DNA of 64,000 nt from Paraburkholderia sp. PREW-6R (GTDB taxonomy: Bacteria > Pseudomonadota > Gammaproteobacteria > Burkholderiales > Burkholderiaceae). Within the stretch, counting starts at the first letter, position 1; every line of letters begins with the position of its first letter. A model generated the notes under the pieces. The model worked only from the letters and a program-made list of their open reading frames with translations, was not told the DNA's origin and ran no database searches. The position numbers and the translations under genes are program-made. Location of the stretch: positions 1,364,001 through 1,428,000 of the forward strand of contig NZ_CP155073.1 of NCBI RefSeq assembly GCF_039621805.1. Reading direction: 5' to 3'. This document shows, piece by piece, positions 36,010-45,201 of this stretch.

Positions 36010-36828
36010 ATGATGGGCATGGGAATCGCCGAACGAAAGACCCGTCAGAAACAGGCGCTGCGCGAACGCATACTCGACGCGGCGCGGCACATCGTGATGC
36101 GCGAAGGCTTTGCCGCGCTGTCCATGCGCAAGATCGCCGACGCGATCGAATACTCGCCCGCCACGCTGTACCTGCATTTCGCGAGCCGCGACGAGATCGC
36201 GCAGGCGCTGTGCGCGCAAGGGTATGCGCAACTGCTGCAGACATTCATGCCGCTCGCTGACATCGCCGACGCAGGCGAGCGGTTAAAAGCGCTCGCCCGC
36301 GCGTATGTGGCGTTTGGCGTCGCGCATCCGGAAACCTACCGGCTGATCTTCATGGAAGATCCGAGCTACATGGGTGCCGCGCTCGGCGGCGAGGCGAGCA
36401 TGGAAAGGGCAAAGGCGAAGGCGAAAGAGGCGGCGTCCGGCCAGGGGGCCGCGAACCCGGTTGAATCCGCTCCGGCCGGCACCACGCAAAGTGACGACGC
36501 CGACGACGGGGCCGCCGCGCTTTCCATGATGATCGTCGCCATCGAGGAGCTCAAGGCGGCAGGGCGGTTATCCGCATCGACGCAAGCGGCCGTGTGGGCC
36601 GAAGCGTTCTGGGCGACCTTGCATGGCATTGTCGCGTTGAATCTGACATGCCCGGTGTTTCCGACGGTGCCGCTCGATACCATCGTGGACGTCGCGCTCG
36701 ACGCCTGGCTCGGCATGCCGCCTTCGCCTGCCGCGAGCGTGCCGGCCGTGAGCAAAACCCGCGCGGTTCGGCGCAAACCCGAGACCGGAGTTCGACCCGC
36801 CACGAAAGCCAAAGCCGCGAGCGCGTGA
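36010..36828 (+). CDS. TetR-family regulator, divergent from the epimerase-like gene
   Basis: A 272-residue regulator (fewer if one of the Mets at 36013 or 36019 is used; GGAG at 36005-36008 fits 36019 best). The helix-turn-helix spans LRERILDAARHIVMREGFAA to YSPATLYLHFASRDEI; a TetR C-terminal domain of the kind seen in WHG/TetR_C proteins follows (AYVAFGVAHPETYRLIFMED). A Lys/Ala-rich insert near residue 140 and a Pro/Lys-rich C-terminal tail are extra. The upstream gap holds two identical-type palindromes, so it should repress itself and the divergent gene. Ligand unknown. Confidence 0.9.
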   Translation: MMGMGIAERKTRQKQALRERILDAARHIVMREGFAALSMRKIADAIEYSPATLYLHFASRDEIAQALCAQGYAQLLQTFMPLADIADAGERLKALARAYVAFGVAHPETYRLIFMEDPSYMGAALGGEASMERAKAKAKEAASGQGAANPVESAPAGTTQSDDADDGAAALSMMIVAIEELKAAGRLSASTQAAVWAEAFWATLHGIVALNLTCPVFPTVPLDTIVDVALDAWLGMPPSPAASVPAVSKTRAVRRKPETGVRPATKAKAASA

Positions 36829-36874
36829 TAACGTTCAGTTCCAGATCATTACGCGCCGCAGCGCCACGTTCCCC

Positions 36875-38005
36875 ATGCCCCCATCCGCCTCGCCCGCCAT
36901 CAGCGACGAAGTCGCGACCCACGTAGCCAACCGCATCGGTTTCATTGAACTGGATCGACCGAAGGCGCTCAATGCGCTGTCCACCGGAATGATCCGCGCG
37001 ATGCACGCCGCGCTCGAGCAATGGCGTGAAGACCCCGACGTGCTCGCTGTCGTCGTGCATACGCGCAACCCACGCGCGTTCTGCGCGGGAGGCGATGTCC
37101 GCTTCCTGTACGAGTCCGCGCAGCGCGGCGATCTGGCTGCGCGCGACACTTTCTTCACCGAGGAGTACAGCCTCAATCACGCGATCTTCACGTATCCCAA
37201 GCCGTATATCGCGTTGATGAACGGCGTCGTCATGGGCGGCGGCATGGGCATTTCGCAGGGTGCACATCGCACCGGCGGGCTGCGCGTAGTCACGCAGTCC
37301 ACGAAGATGGCGATGCCCGAGACGCGCATCGGCCTCTTTCCGGACGTGGGCGCAGGCTGGTTTCTCGCGCGCACGCCGGGTGCGATCGGCCGCTATCTGG
37401 CGGTGACGGGCGAAACGATCGGTGCGGCGGACGCACTTTACGCAGGCCTTGCCGACCTCTATATGGACGACGACGCACTGCCCGCGCTGATCGATATCTT
37501 GCGAAGCGAGCGGTTCGAGCGTGGCGCGGATGTGGTTGCGTGCGTCGAGCGTGAAGCGGCTGCATATCAGGTGGCGCCGGCGCCGGAAGAGTCGGCGCTC
37601 GCAAACGCACGCATGTTGATCGACCGGCATTTCGCGAAGCCCGACGTTGCGCAGATCCTGTCGTCGCTCGAACAGGAACACAACGGCGACGCGGCGGGCT
37701 GGGCCGAGCAGACCATTGCCGTGTTGCGCGAGCGCTCGCCGCTTTCGATGGCGGTGTCGCTCGAGGTCGTGACGCGCGCGGAAGGGTCGATGGCGGACGT
37801 GCTACGGCGCGATCTCGATCTGACGCGTTCGAGCTTCCAGTTTGGCGACACGGTGGAAGGCATTCGCGCACGCATCATCGACAAGGATAATGCGCCGCGC
37901 TGGCGCATTGCGCGCATTGAAGACGTAGGCGCCGCCGACGTCGGCAAAATGTTCGAAAGCCCTTGGCCGGCTCACGAACATCCGCTGCGAGAACTGCGCG
38001 GATAA
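36875..38005 (+). CDS. 3-hydroxyisobutyryl-CoA hydrolase-like crotonase
   Basis: A 376-residue crotonase-fold enzyme. FIELDRPKALNALS starts the domain; NPRAFCAGGDVRFLYE forms the first oxyanion-hole segment, ALMNGVVMGGGMGIS the second, and AMPETRIGLFPDVGAGWFLA contains the Glu and Asp of the 3-hydroxyisobutyryl-CoA hydrolase subgroup. Length also fits that subgroup rather than simple enoyl-CoA hydratases (about 260). The expected role is hydrolysis of 3-hydroxyisobutyryl-CoA in valine degradation, in the cytosol. It lies 46 bp after the TetR gene, so might be co-transcribed with it. Confidence 0.88.
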   Translation: MPPSASPAISDEVATHVANRIGFIELDRPKALNALSTGMIRAMHAALEQWREDPDVLAVVVHTRNPRAFCAGGDVRFLYESAQRGDLAARDTFFTEEYSLNHAIFTYPKPYIALMNGVVMGGGMGISQGAHRTGGLRVVTQSTKMAMPETRIGLFPDVGAGWFLARTPGAIGRYLAVTGETIGAADALYAGLADLYMDDDALPALIDILRSERFERGADVVACVEREAAAYQVAPAPEESALANARMLIDRHFAKPDVAQILSSLEQEHNGDAAGWAEQTIAVLRERSPLSMAVSLEVVTRAEGSMADVLRRDLDLTRSSFQFGDTVEGIRARIIDKDNAPRWRIARIEDVGAADVGKMFESPWPAHEHPLRELRG

Positions 38006-38011
38006 GAAGGT

Positions 38012-38038
38012 TGCGGGGCGGCGCACGCTAGCCCCGCA
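38012..38038. terminator. Shared hairpin between convergent genes
   Basis: Perfect 8-bp arms TGCGGGGC/GCCCCGCA fill the 37-bp gap between the hydrolase and the convergent membrane-protein gene. No long T-tract on either side. Confidence 0.55.
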
Positions 38039-38042
38039 CTGT

Positions 38043-38468
38043 TCAATGCTCTTCCGAGCCGGCCATGAAGGCGCGCATGAAAACAAGCGCACCCCAGCCC
38101 CACATGGCGTTCGCCGCAAAACCCACCGCAAGACGCGGCAGCATGTTGCCGCTCGGCCAGATGCCGCGAATCGGGTCGACCACGAACACGCTGGCGGCGG
38201 TCAACGCGATTCCGCCGAATACGAAGGCCGGCACCCACGGCGCGCGGTGCTCTGGCGACACGCGCAGCAGCCATGCCATCAGCACCGCCCAGAACGCACT
38301 CCAGATCGCGTTTGCGATGAACTCGGGCAAACCTGTTGGCAGGAACGGCGCGGTGGAAAAACCGGTTGGGTCGATCAGACCGGCCGCGTGCAGCAGCGCG
38401 AGGGTGGATTCATGAAAGAACAGCGAAGCCAGAAAGCCGGCGACGAACGACAGGATGAGTTTTTGCAT
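38043..38468 (-). CDS. Hypothetical inner-membrane protein, 141 aa
   Basis: Contains about four hydrophobic segments: LILSFVAGFLASLFF, ANAIWSAFWAVLMAWLL, VPAFVFGGIALTAASVFVV and LAVGFAANAMWGWGALVFM. The loop PIRGIWPSGNMLPR lies between the last two. I recognise it only as a small integral membrane protein found in related genomes. The ATG at 38468 has AGG at a suitable distance; a GTG three codons upstream is in frame. It is convergent with the hydrolase gene and divergent from the ssu unit. Confidence 0.75.
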   Translation of the reverse strand: MQKLILSFVAGFLASLFFHESTLALLHAAGLIDPTGFSTAPFLPTGLPEFIANAIWSAFWAVLMAWLLRVSPEHRAPWVPAFVFGGIALTAASVFVVDPIRGIWPSGNMLPRLAVGFAANAMWGWGALVFMRAFMAGSEEH

Positions 38469-39000
38469 GCATTGCACCTGCGAGGCACAGGCGGCGCGGG
38501 CTGCCGCGTGTGCCGGATTATAGGAAATGTGGCGCCATTATATGGGGACGCCCCGTTATGGGGACACCCCGTGCTCAGGCGTGGGCCACCTGCAACATCC
38601 GTATGCTTTAGCGTCGGGCTAATCACGAAAGTGGAAAACTTAAGCTAAAAAAAATCGTTCAAAAGCCGCGGCGCGATCCCTAGACTGTTTCTCCATGCAG
38701 ACGGCGTTGCTGCCGTCGTCCTTGAATCGGGCGCATGACGCGCCCGGCTGGTCGAAGGAAAGCCGTCGCCTTGTCCTGTCCGGACCCAACGCTGTCTGTG
38801 CCGCTTCGCATGCGCGTGCACCAGAGCGGTTGACCGGCGGGAAGCGGTCCCGCGCCGATGCGCGCCTGATCATCGTCACCCTTTACTTGCGCCTGCAACG
38901 TCCGGCTTTGCGCCGGTTGGATGCGCGCGGCCGGCGTGTGCGCATTCGCCCGACGCACGGTCTTCCTTCGAATTTCGTTACGAACATGCAGGAGCAGCAC
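38469..39000. other. Leader region of the ssu unit
   Basis: 532 bp where ssuE and ssuA would often be found, but neither is encoded. AT-rich around 38580-38660, a likely promoter area. The ssuD frame stays open from 38695 without a stop, but the extra 102 codons are Arg-rich and unlike SsuD. Near the right end AGGAG marks the true start. Confidence 0.6.
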
Positions 39001-40161
39001 ATGAATGTGTTCTGGTTCATTCCGACTCACGGTGATAGCCGCTATCTCGGTACGTCCCAAGGCGCGCGCGCAGCCGATTACGACTACTTCCAGCAGATCG
39101 CCGTGGCCGCCGATACGCTCGGCTACGAAGGCGTGCTGCTGCCGACGGGCCGCTCGTGCGAAGACGCGTGGGTGGTCGCCTCGAGCCTGATTGCGGCGAC
39201 GAAGCGTCTGAAGTTCCTGGTCGCGATACGGCCGGGCATTTCATCGCCGGGGCTGGCGGCGCGCATGGCGGCGACGTTCGACCGCTTGTCGAACGGGCGG
39301 CTGCTGATCAACGTCGTGACGGGTGGCGATGCGGCAGAGCTGGAAGGCGACGGCGTGTTCGTCGATCACGATACGCGCTACGAAATCACCGACGAATTCC
39401 TGCACATCTGGCGCAAGCTGCTCACCGCGGCCCACACCAATGAAGCGATCGACTTCAACGGTAAGCATCTGGTCTCAAAGGGCGGCAAGGCGCTCTATCC
39501 GCCCGTGCAGCACCCGCATCCGCCGCTGTGGTTCGGCGGTTCGTCGGCGGCGGCGCACGACATCGCGGGCGACCACATCGACACGTATCTGACGTGGGGC
39601 GAGCCACCGGCTGCGGTGGCGAGGAAGATCGCGGACATCCGCGAACGCGCCGCGGCGCGTGGCCGCACGATCAAATTCGGCATCCGCCTGCACGTGATCG
39701 TGCGCGAAACGGAAGAAGAAGCGTGGGCGGCGGCCGACAAGCTGATCAGCAGGCTCGACGACGACACCATCGCGCGCGCCCAGGCTTCGTTCTCCAAAAT
39801 GGATTCCGAAGGACAGCGCCGAATGGCCGCGCTGCACGGCGGCCGTCGCGGCAGCCGCGCGGAGCTGGAGGTGTATCCGAATCTGTGGGCGGGCGTCGGC
39901 CTCGTGCGGGGTGGGGCGGGCACGGCGCTCGTCGGCAGTCCTGAGCAGGTCGCGGAGCGCATGAAGGAATACGCGGACCTCGGCATCGACACGTTCATCC
40001 TGTCCGGCTATCCGCACCTCGAAGAATCGTATCGCTTTGCGGAGCTGGTGTTCCCGCTGCTGCCGAACCGCCTGAACAAGGTCGCCAACGGTCCGCTGTC
40101 GGGACCGTTCGGTGAAATCGTCGGCAACAACTATCTGCCGAAGTCGGCGAGCGCAAGCTGA
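39001..40161 (+). CDS. ssuD: FMNH2-dependent alkanesulfonate monooxygenase
   Basis: A 386-residue bacterial-luciferase-like TIM-barrel enzyme that uses reduced flavin and oxygen to split alkanesulfonates into aldehyde and sulfite. It starts [19 protein letters not shown] exactly as SsuD does; [43 protein letters not shown] and the arginine-bearing loop [17 protein letters not shown] are also typical. AGGAG lies 6 bases before the ATG. It heads ssuDCB; the flavin reductase SsuE that normally supplies FMNH2 is not encoded nearby. Expected to be induced by sulfate starvation. Confidence 0.95.
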   Translation: MNVFWFIPTHGDSRYLGTSQGARAADYDYFQQIAVAADTLGYEGVLLPTGRSCEDAWVVASSLIAATKRLKFLVAIRPGISSPGLAARMAATFDRLSNGRLLINVVTGGDAAELEGDGVFVDHDTRYEITDEFLHIWRKLLTAAHTNEAIDFNGKHLVSKGGKALYPPVQHPHPPLWFGGSSAAAHDIAGDHIDTYLTWGEPPAAVARKIADIRERAAARGRTIKFGIRLHVIVRETEEEAWAAADKLISRLDDDTIARAQASFSKMDSEGQRRMAALHGGRRGSRAELEVYPNLWAGVGLVRGGAGTALVGSPEQVAERMKEYADLGIDTFILSGYPHLEESYRFAELVFPLLPNRLNKVANGPLSGPFGEIVGNNYLPKSASAS

Positions 40162-40236
40162 TCTGGCGCGCCGCCGGGAGCCGGCGTCCGGTCGCGTCCG
40201 CTGTGTTGAGTCGCGGCAGCGACGCCCGGCGAAGCG

Positions 40237-40260
40237 GCTCACTGGCTCACTGGCTCACTG
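40237..40260. repeat. Three tandem 8-bp units before ssuC
   Basis: GGCTCACT occurs three times in a row in the ssuD-ssuC spacer, followed by the near copy GGCTCATC. Confidence 0.8.
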
Positions 40261-40291
40261 GCTCATCGGCCAGCAATGAGGAAAAGCAATC

Positions 40292-41176
40292 ATGGCTCAG
40301 TTCATTGTCAACGCACAGCGCGACGCGAGCGCGAAGACGGACACGCAGGTCGGCCCGCACGCGCAGTCGAACGGGACAGCAGGTACGGGCGCAGCCGCAC
40401 TGCGCCGCGTCGGCGCGTATCTGGCGCCGTGGCTCGCGCCGCTTGCCATCCTGCTCGCGTGGGAACTGGCCGCGCGCAGCGGCGCGCTGTCCACGCGCGT
40501 GTTGCCCGAACCGCTTGCGGTGCTGAAAGCCGCGTGGTCGCTGATCCAGTCCGGCGAAATGTGGGCCGACGTGGAAGTCAGCACATGGCGCGCGGTGTCA
40601 GGTTTCGTGATCGGCGGCGGGATCGGACTCGTGCTCGGACTCGCGACCGGCCTTTTCAAGCCGATCGAAATCGCGCTCGATTCCACCGTGCAGATGGTCC
40701 GCAACATTCCTGCGCTCGCAATGATTCCGCTCGTGATCCTGTGGTTCGGTATCGAGGAAGAAGCGAAGGTGTTTCTCGTCGCGCTGGGCGTGTTTTTCCC
40801 GATCTATGTGAACACGTTTCATGGGATCCGCTCGGTCGACGCCAATCTGATCGAAATGGCGCGCAGCTACGGCGTGAAGGGTTTCGCGCTGTATCGCCAT
40901 GTGATTCTGCCGGGCGCGCTCCCGTCGATTCTGGTCGGTGTGCGCTTCGCATTCGGCCTGATGTGGGTCACGCTGATCGTCGCGGAAACGATCTCCGCAC
41001 AGTCGGGCATCGGCTACATGACGATGAACGCGCGCGAGTTTCTGCAAACCGACGTCGTGGTGGTCGGCATTCTGCTGTACGCAGGTCTTGGCAAACTCGC
41101 CGACATGCTGGCACGAGCCCTCGAACGCGTGTCGCTGCGCTGGCATCCGGCCTATCAGCGGGGAGCGAAATCATGA
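40292..41176 (+). CDS. ssuC: Aliphatic sulfonate ABC transporter permease
   Basis: A 294-residue permease with six predicted membrane helices after a 45-residue polar N-terminus. The cytoplasmic coupling motif [25 protein letters not shown] matches the EAA-loop of the SsuC/TauC/NrtB group. With SsuB it would import alkanesulfonates delivered by a periplasmic SsuA, which is missing here. GAGGAAAAG precedes the ATG. Its TGA overlaps the ssuB ATG (ATGA). Confidence 0.93.
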   Translation: MAQFIVNAQRDASAKTDTQVGPHAQSNGTAGTGAAALRRVGAYLAPWLAPLAILLAWELAARSGALSTRVLPEPLAVLKAAWSLIQSGEMWADVEVSTWRAVSGFVIGGGIGLVLGLATGLFKPIEIALDSTVQMVRNIPALAMIPLVILWFGIEEEAKVFLVALGVFFPIYVNTFHGIRSVDANLIEMARSYGVKGFALYRHVILPGALPSILVGVRFAFGLMWVTLIVAETISAQSGIGYMTMNAREFLQTDVVVVGILLYAGLGKLADMLARALERVSLRWHPAYQRGAKS

Positions 41177-42132
41177 GCGCAACGACCTTGTCGACGTCGT
41201 TCGGCGGTGTTGCGGGCCGCGATCTCGAAGCCGAAATGGCCCAGCCGCGCAACGTGGATCACGACGCGAACGAAGTGGCCGAGCTCGACTACGCGCGCGG
41301 CGCGCCGCTCGCGCGCGACGCGACGTGCGGGCCGGCTGACTATTCGGTGCAACTGCGTGGCGTCGGCAAGCAGTATGGCGAGCGCACGGTGCTATCCGGT
41401 TTCGATCTGTCGATCGAGCGCGGCAGTTTCGTCGCGATCGTCGGACGCAGCGGCTGCGGAAAATCGACGTTGCTGCGGCTCGTCGCCGGTCTGGAGAAGG
41501 CGACGTCCGGCGTGCTCGAAAAGCGTGCCGAAGACGGCCGGCCGCTCGACACGCGCATCATGTTTCAGGACGCGCGCCTGCTGCCGTGGAAAAGTGTGCT
41601 GCAAAACGTGATGCTCGGCCTTGGCCGCGGCGCACGCGAAGACGCGCGCGCAGTGCTCGCCGAAGTCGGGCTGCTCGAACGGGCCAACGACTGGCCCGCG
41701 CAGCTCTCAGGCGGCCAGCGTCAGCGCGTGGCGCTGGCGCGAGCGCTCGTGCATCGACCGCAATTGCTGCTGCTCGATGAACCGCTCGGCGCACTCGACG
41801 CGCTCACGCGAATCGAAATGCACGCGCTGATCGAGCGCCTGTGGCGCGAGCATCGATTCACCGCGCTGCTCGTTACGCACGACGTGCACGAAGCCGTCGC
41901 GCTAGGAGACCGCATTCTGCTGATCGAAGCGGGCCGTATTGCGCTCGATCAGCCGGTGCCGCTTGCGCGGCCACGGGCGCGGGCGTCGGCGGGATTCGCG
42001 GCGCTCGAGGAACACGTGCTGCAGCGAGTTCTGAAGAACGCGCCGAACGACGACGCGCTGTCGCGCCGTCCGTACGACGAGCATGAAAAAGGCCGCACCC
42101 GGCGGCCGACAGACGTCCGCTGGGCCGTCTGA
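41173..42132 (+). CDS. ssuB: Aliphatic sulfonate ABC transporter ATP-binding protein
   Basis: A 319-residue ATPase. Walker [11 protein letters not shown]-loop [10 protein letters not shown], signature [15 protein letters not shown], Walker [15 protein letters not shown] and the switch histidine in [11 protein letters not shown] are all present. About 60 polar residues precede the ABC domain, longer than E. coli SsuB (255), and a polar tail follows. The start overlaps the ssuC stop (ATGA), so translation is coupled. A longer open frame in the same register back through ssuC is a shadow. Confidence 0.93.
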   Translation: MSATTLSTSFGGVAGRDLEAEMAQPRNVDHDANEVAELDYARGAPLARDATCGPADYSVQLRGVGKQYGERTVLSGFDLSIERGSFVAIVGRSGCGKSTLLRLVAGLEKATSGVLEKRAEDGRPLDTRIMFQDARLLPWKSVLQNVMLGLGRGAREDARAVLAEVGLLERANDWPAQLSGGQRQRVALARALVHRPQLLLLDEPLGALDALTRIEMHALIERLWREHRFTALLVTHDVHEAVALGDRILLIEAGRIALDQPVPLARPRARASAGFAALEEHVLQRVLKNAPNDDALSRRPYDEHEKGRTRRPTDVRWAV

Positions 42133-42178
42133 CTGTCCTTTGACTGAATTTTTTCAATCGCTTCTGGAGCCACCCGCT

Positions 42179-42394
42179 ATGAGCATTTCCGCCATCAACG
42201 TTCGCAATCAGTTCAGAGGCAAGATCAAGGAAATTATCCGTGGATCGGTCGTATCCGAGGTGGACGTGGATACGCCGTTCGGCGTCGTGACCTCGGTGAT
42301 CACCACCCGCTCGGTAGACGAGCTCGACCTGAAAGTCGGCTCGGAAGTCGTCGCACTGGTGAAATCGACGGAGGTCTCGATCGCGCGGCTGTGA
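42179..42394 (+). CDS. Molybdopterin/molybdate-binding Mop (TOBE) protein
   Basis: A 71-residue protein consisting of a single Mop/TOBE domain: MSISAINVRNQFRGKIKEII, then GVVTSVITTRSVDELDLKVGSEV and VALVKSTEVSIA. Such molbindins bind molybdate (or tungstate, sometimes sulfate-like oxyanions) in hexamers. TGGAG lies 10 bases upstream. It follows ssuB by 46 bp on the same strand; the link between molybdate binding and sulfonate use is not obvious, though molybdate and sulfate are chemical analogues. Confidence 0.92.
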   Translation: MSISAINVRNQFRGKIKEIIRGSVVSEVDVDTPFGVVTSVITTRSVDELDLKVGSEVVALVKSTEVSIARL

Positions 42395-42415
42395 GCTGCG
42401 TACGCGCGGCGGCTG

Positions 42416-42790
42416 CTATTTCGCATTGGCGCCGCTTGCGGGCGGCTCATGCGTCATCCTGTCGTTGGTCGGCTTGCCTGGGCGCTTGATCGGCATGTTG
42501 TCGGGATTGCTCGAACCGGTCGATCCCGAAGCCGCTTCGGGCGATTTGACCATCGGCGAGCTGTTTGGCGGGGCGGCTTGCGCCTGCAGCGTCTTCGGCG
42601 ACGGCTGGGCGGGTGACGCGCTCTGCGCGAACGCCGTCGCGCTGCTTGCGCCGAGGATCGCGAGCACCGCGCCTGCTGCCCGGGTGGCCCGGATGGCGGG
42701 GTGTGTGCGCGTTGGCGTGGGCTTCTGTCCGGGCTGGTGACTGAGTCGGTCACCGGGTTGATGACTGCATTGCTGCCTCGTCTGTTTCAT
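42416..42790 (-). CDS. Hypothetical secreted Pro/Ser-rich protein, 124 aa
   Basis: A polar N-terminus of about 35 residues precedes a hydrophobic stretch (AAGAVLAILGASSATAFAQ) that looks like a signal peptide with cleavage after AFA; the ordinary start could therefore lie further in, but the first ATG has a very strong AAAGGAGGAGGACGAG before it. The mature part is Pro/Ser/Ala/Asn-rich and ends PTNDRMTHEPPASGANAK. I recognise no domain. Convergent with the Mop gene. Confidence 0.6.
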   Translation of the reverse strand: MKQTRQQCSHQPGDRLSHQPGQKPTPTRTHPAIRATRAAGAVLAILGASSATAFAQSASPAQPSPKTLQAQAAPPNSSPMVKSPEAASGSTGSSNPDNMPIKRPGKPTNDRMTHEPPASGANAK

Positions 42791-43025
42791 CTCGTCCTCC
42801 TCCTTTGCGCTTCGCGTGCGGTGATCCGCCGCTCACACAGTGCCGGTTTCGCTCGCTAGATGGAAATCGTCGTTCACGTATTCGTCTGATAGACCTCATG
42901 TGAGCGTAAAGATTCGCGGCGATTCAAGTTGGCTCGTCAGACATGCGACACGTTCGCCTCTGCGGCGGATCTGCGTCCGCCCGCGAAAGTTGCTAGCATG
43001 ATCTGTCAGTCCGACGGAGGCCGCC

Positions 43026-43220
43026 ATGTCACCCACACTGAGTCCCGAAGCGGTTGAAGCGCTGCGGCGTTTGAACGACGTCGGTATCGGCCGGCCAGCA
43101 CCCACGTTCGCTCCGTCCGTGACCGCGGAACTGCTCGCAAGCGGCTTTGCCACGGAGGCGGGCGGCGACGTGGAGATCACTGGCGACGGGCGGCAATTCC
43201 TGTCGGCCGATAGCGACTGA
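43026..43220 (+). CDS. Hypothetical protein, 64 aa
   Basis: Begins MSPTLSPEAVEALRRLNDVG and ends with DVEITGDGRQFLSAD. It is soluble and acidic; no family recognised. GGAGG lies just upstream at good spacing, and third codon positions are G/C-rich, so the frame is probably real. It stands alone between a secreted hypothetical gene (divergent) and a DUF4148 gene (convergent). Confidence 0.6.
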   Translation: MSPTLSPEAVEALRRLNDVGIGRPAPTFAPSVTAELLASGFATEAGGDVEITGDGRQFLSADSD

Positions 43221-43574
43221 GCGTGGGCTAAACGAGCACCTTTGCGCCGAAGTGGACTGCGCATCGCGTAAGGTCATCGACCGCAAGACTTGCGGCGTCG
43301 CCACCCGTTCGTCGTAAGTGAAACCTCTGGACGCTCGGGTGAGCTGACTGCCCGACCAGGACAGCCGCTGCCGTGGGGGAGAGTAGTGGGAACGGTCGAC
43401 CGCTTCACCAACCAGAACCGTTTTTGCGAAGCGCCAACGCACGGAAGCGGCAGCGAGTGAGGTGAACTACGCAAGGTGAAGGCGCGTAAACGGCACCGGG
43501 CGCCGGCATCCGGAGTGGATGGCGGCGCCCGGTGTGTCCGCTGTCCGTGGCGACAGCGGTATCAGCAGCAAAGC
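43221..43574. other. Spacer between convergent small genes
   Basis: 354 bp without a gene I can support. It holds a long hairpin (43494-43534) near the end of the DUF4148 gene. Confidence 0.6.
43494..43534 (-). terminator. Long perfect hairpin after DUF4148 gene
   Basis: Arms CACCGGGCGCCG/CGGCGCCCGGTG (12 bp) continue, after one mismatch, into CATCC/GGATG around a 5-base loop: 17 pairs in 41 bases. No real T-tract, so it may protect the 3' end or terminate with help. Confidence 0.65.
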
Positions 43575-43841
43575 TTAGTTGCCGAAGAAAACCGATTGCG
43601 GACCCGTAGCAGCTTCACGCTTGCCCGATTCCGACGACACATTGTGCACGCCACCGTAAGCGTAGCCTTGGGCGTTCGCACGTTCAGCTGCGACGGTCTG
43701 AGCGTTCTGGCCTTGTTGCGAAGCCGGTGCGCCCGTCGACGGACGGTAGAACGGTGCCGGGCCGTAGCCGCTGGCAAAAGCGGGAGCAGCGATCGAGGCG
43801 GACACAGCAACCAGCAAAGCGGCGATGAGCTTGGTCTTCAT
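43575..43841 (-). CDS. DUF4148 family small secreted protein
   Basis: An 88-residue protein starting MKTKLIAALLVAVSASIAAP with a clear Sec signal peptide ending AFA around residue 23. The mature part has RANAQGYAYGGVHNVSSES near the end, typical of the DUF4148 proteins that are abundant in Burkholderiales. Function unknown; probably periplasmic. TGGAGTCC precedes the ATG. An AT-rich promoter region with direct repeats (43963-43993) lies about 120 bp upstream, and a long hairpin follows the gene. Confidence 0.85.
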   Translation of the reverse strand: MKTKLIAALLVAVSASIAAPAFASGYGPAPFYRPSTGAPASQQGQNAQTVAAERANAQGYAYGGVHNVSSESGKREAATGPQSVFFGN

Positions 43842-44194
43842 GGTAGGACTCCAGATAACGTTTCGACTTCATTTCAGGATGGCGTTGCATGAGCCGGGGA
43901 AGGTGTGTCTGCAACGTCGATGAAGGCAGTGTATACCCCTACTATCGAAAATTTGTGCCGATAATCTGAAATTACTATTCTTGAATCTGAAATAATCCGT
44001 CAGAGCATTGCAGCGCAAGGCCACCCGACGGTCCGACCCTAATGAGCTAACTGGAAAATGGGGAAAAGCCCCGGATCGCAGGGTGGTTTTTTTCGGGCAG
44101 CGGTCTCAAAAGGGGACGTTATCTGCGGACCGCCAGGCCATCTCGTCGCTTGCGGTAAAATCTCGTTTTGATTCAACGCCGTCCGACCGCTCCC
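43842..44194. other. Divergent spacer between DUF4148 gene and dusA
   Basis: 353 bp, AT-rich between 43930 and 44000, with a 10-bp direct repeat AATCTGAAAT at 43963 and 43984. Promoters for both genes are likely here; no gene seen. Confidence 0.65.
43963..43993. promoter_or_regulatory. Direct repeat AATCTGAAAT, 21-bp spacing
   Basis: Two exact 10-base copies (43963-43972 and 43984-43993) lie 21 bp apart, that is two helical turns, upstream of the DUF4148 gene. This resembles the tandem sites of some response regulators. Confidence 0.4.
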
Positions 44195-45196
44195 ATGTCC
44201 TTTTCTCACCTCCCCAGTCCGCGCCGTGTTTCAGTGGCGCCCATGATGGACTGGACCGACCGTCACTGCCGCTCGCTGCATCGGATCATTTCACGCCATA
44301 CGTGGCTGTATACGGAAATGGTCACGACAGGTGCGCTGCTCCACGGTGACGTACCGCGTCATCTGGCATTCGCGCCGGAAGAGGCGCCGGTGGCGCTGCA
44401 ACTCGGCGGCAGCGAACCCGCTGACCTGGCGAAGTCGGCGAGGCTTGGAGAGCAGTGGGGCTACGACGAAATCAATCTGAACTGCGGTTGCCCGTCTGAG
44501 CGCGTGCAGCGCGGCGCTTTCGGTGCGTGTTTGATGAACGAGCCGCAACTCGTCGCCGACTGTGTGAAGGCCATGCGCGATGCGGTGTCTGTTCCGGTCA
44601 CGGTCAAGCATCGGATCGGCGTGGATGCCGTCGAGGACTACAGCTTCGTGCGGGACTTCGTCGGTACGGTCGCCGAGGCGGGCTGCAACGTGTTCATCGT
44701 GCATGCGCGCAATGCGATTCTCAAAGGTTTGAGCCCAAAGGAAAACCGCGAAATCCCCCCGCTCAAATACGACTACGCCTATCAGTTGAAGCGCGATTTT
44801 CCGCAGCTGGAAGTGATCATCAATGGCGGTATCAAAACGCTCGATGAGGTTCAAACACATCTTCAGCACGTCGACGGGGTGATGCTTGGACGTGAGGCTT
44901 ATCACAACCCCTATGTGCTCGCCGACGTGGATGCGCGCTTCTACGGTTCATCGGAAGCAGCACTTACACGTGAACAGGTTGAAGCCCGGCTGATCGAATA
45001 CTGCGCGGCTGAGATGGCGCGCGGCACCTATCTCGGCGCTATTACACGCCATGCGCTGGGCCTGTATCGCGGCGAGTCGGGCGCGCGTGGCTGGCGTCGC
45101 GTGTTGTCCGATAGCAAACGGCTTGCTTCGCGCGACCTCGCGATCTTCGACGAAGCAAGACAGCATCTGCGCGAGCCTGCTGAGATTTATGAATAA
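44195..45196 (+). CDS. dusA: tRNA-dihydrouridine synthase A
   Basis: A 333-residue FMN-dependent reductase that makes dihydrouridine at positions 20/20a of tRNA. VSVAPMMDWTDRHCR opens the TIM barrel, LNCGCPSERVQRGAFGACLM contains the catalytic cysteine, and VTVKHRIGVD and INGGIKTLDEV contact FMN. The ending RGYLG-like segment (GTYLGAITRHALGLYRG) is typical of DusA. The ATG at 44195 starts the conserved region; no strong Shine-Dalgarno is visible. tRNA-His follows 89 bp downstream on the same strand. Confidence 0.94.
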   Translation: MSFSHLPSPRRVSVAPMMDWTDRHCRSLHRIISRHTWLYTEMVTTGALLHGDVPRHLAFAPEEAPVALQLGGSEPADLAKSARLGEQWGYDEINLNCGCPSERVQRGAFGACLMNEPQLVADCVKAMRDAVSVPVTVKHRIGVDAVEDYSFVRDFVGTVAEAGCNVFIVHARNAILKGLSPKENREIPPLKYDYAYQLKRDFPQLEVIINGGIKTLDEVQTHLQHVDGVMLGREAYHNPYVLADVDARFYGSSEAALTREQVEARLIEYCAAEMARGTYLGAITRHALGLYRGESGARGWRRVLSDSKRLASRDLAIFDEARQHLREPAEIYE

Positions 45197-45201
45197 AGGA
45201 C

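Noticed and set aside
40276..42132. A 618-codon plus-strand frame through ssuC and ssuB
   Set aside because: Only the ssuB part (from 41173) is coding; the earlier part runs through ssuC in the wrong frame and is Arg-rich nonsense.
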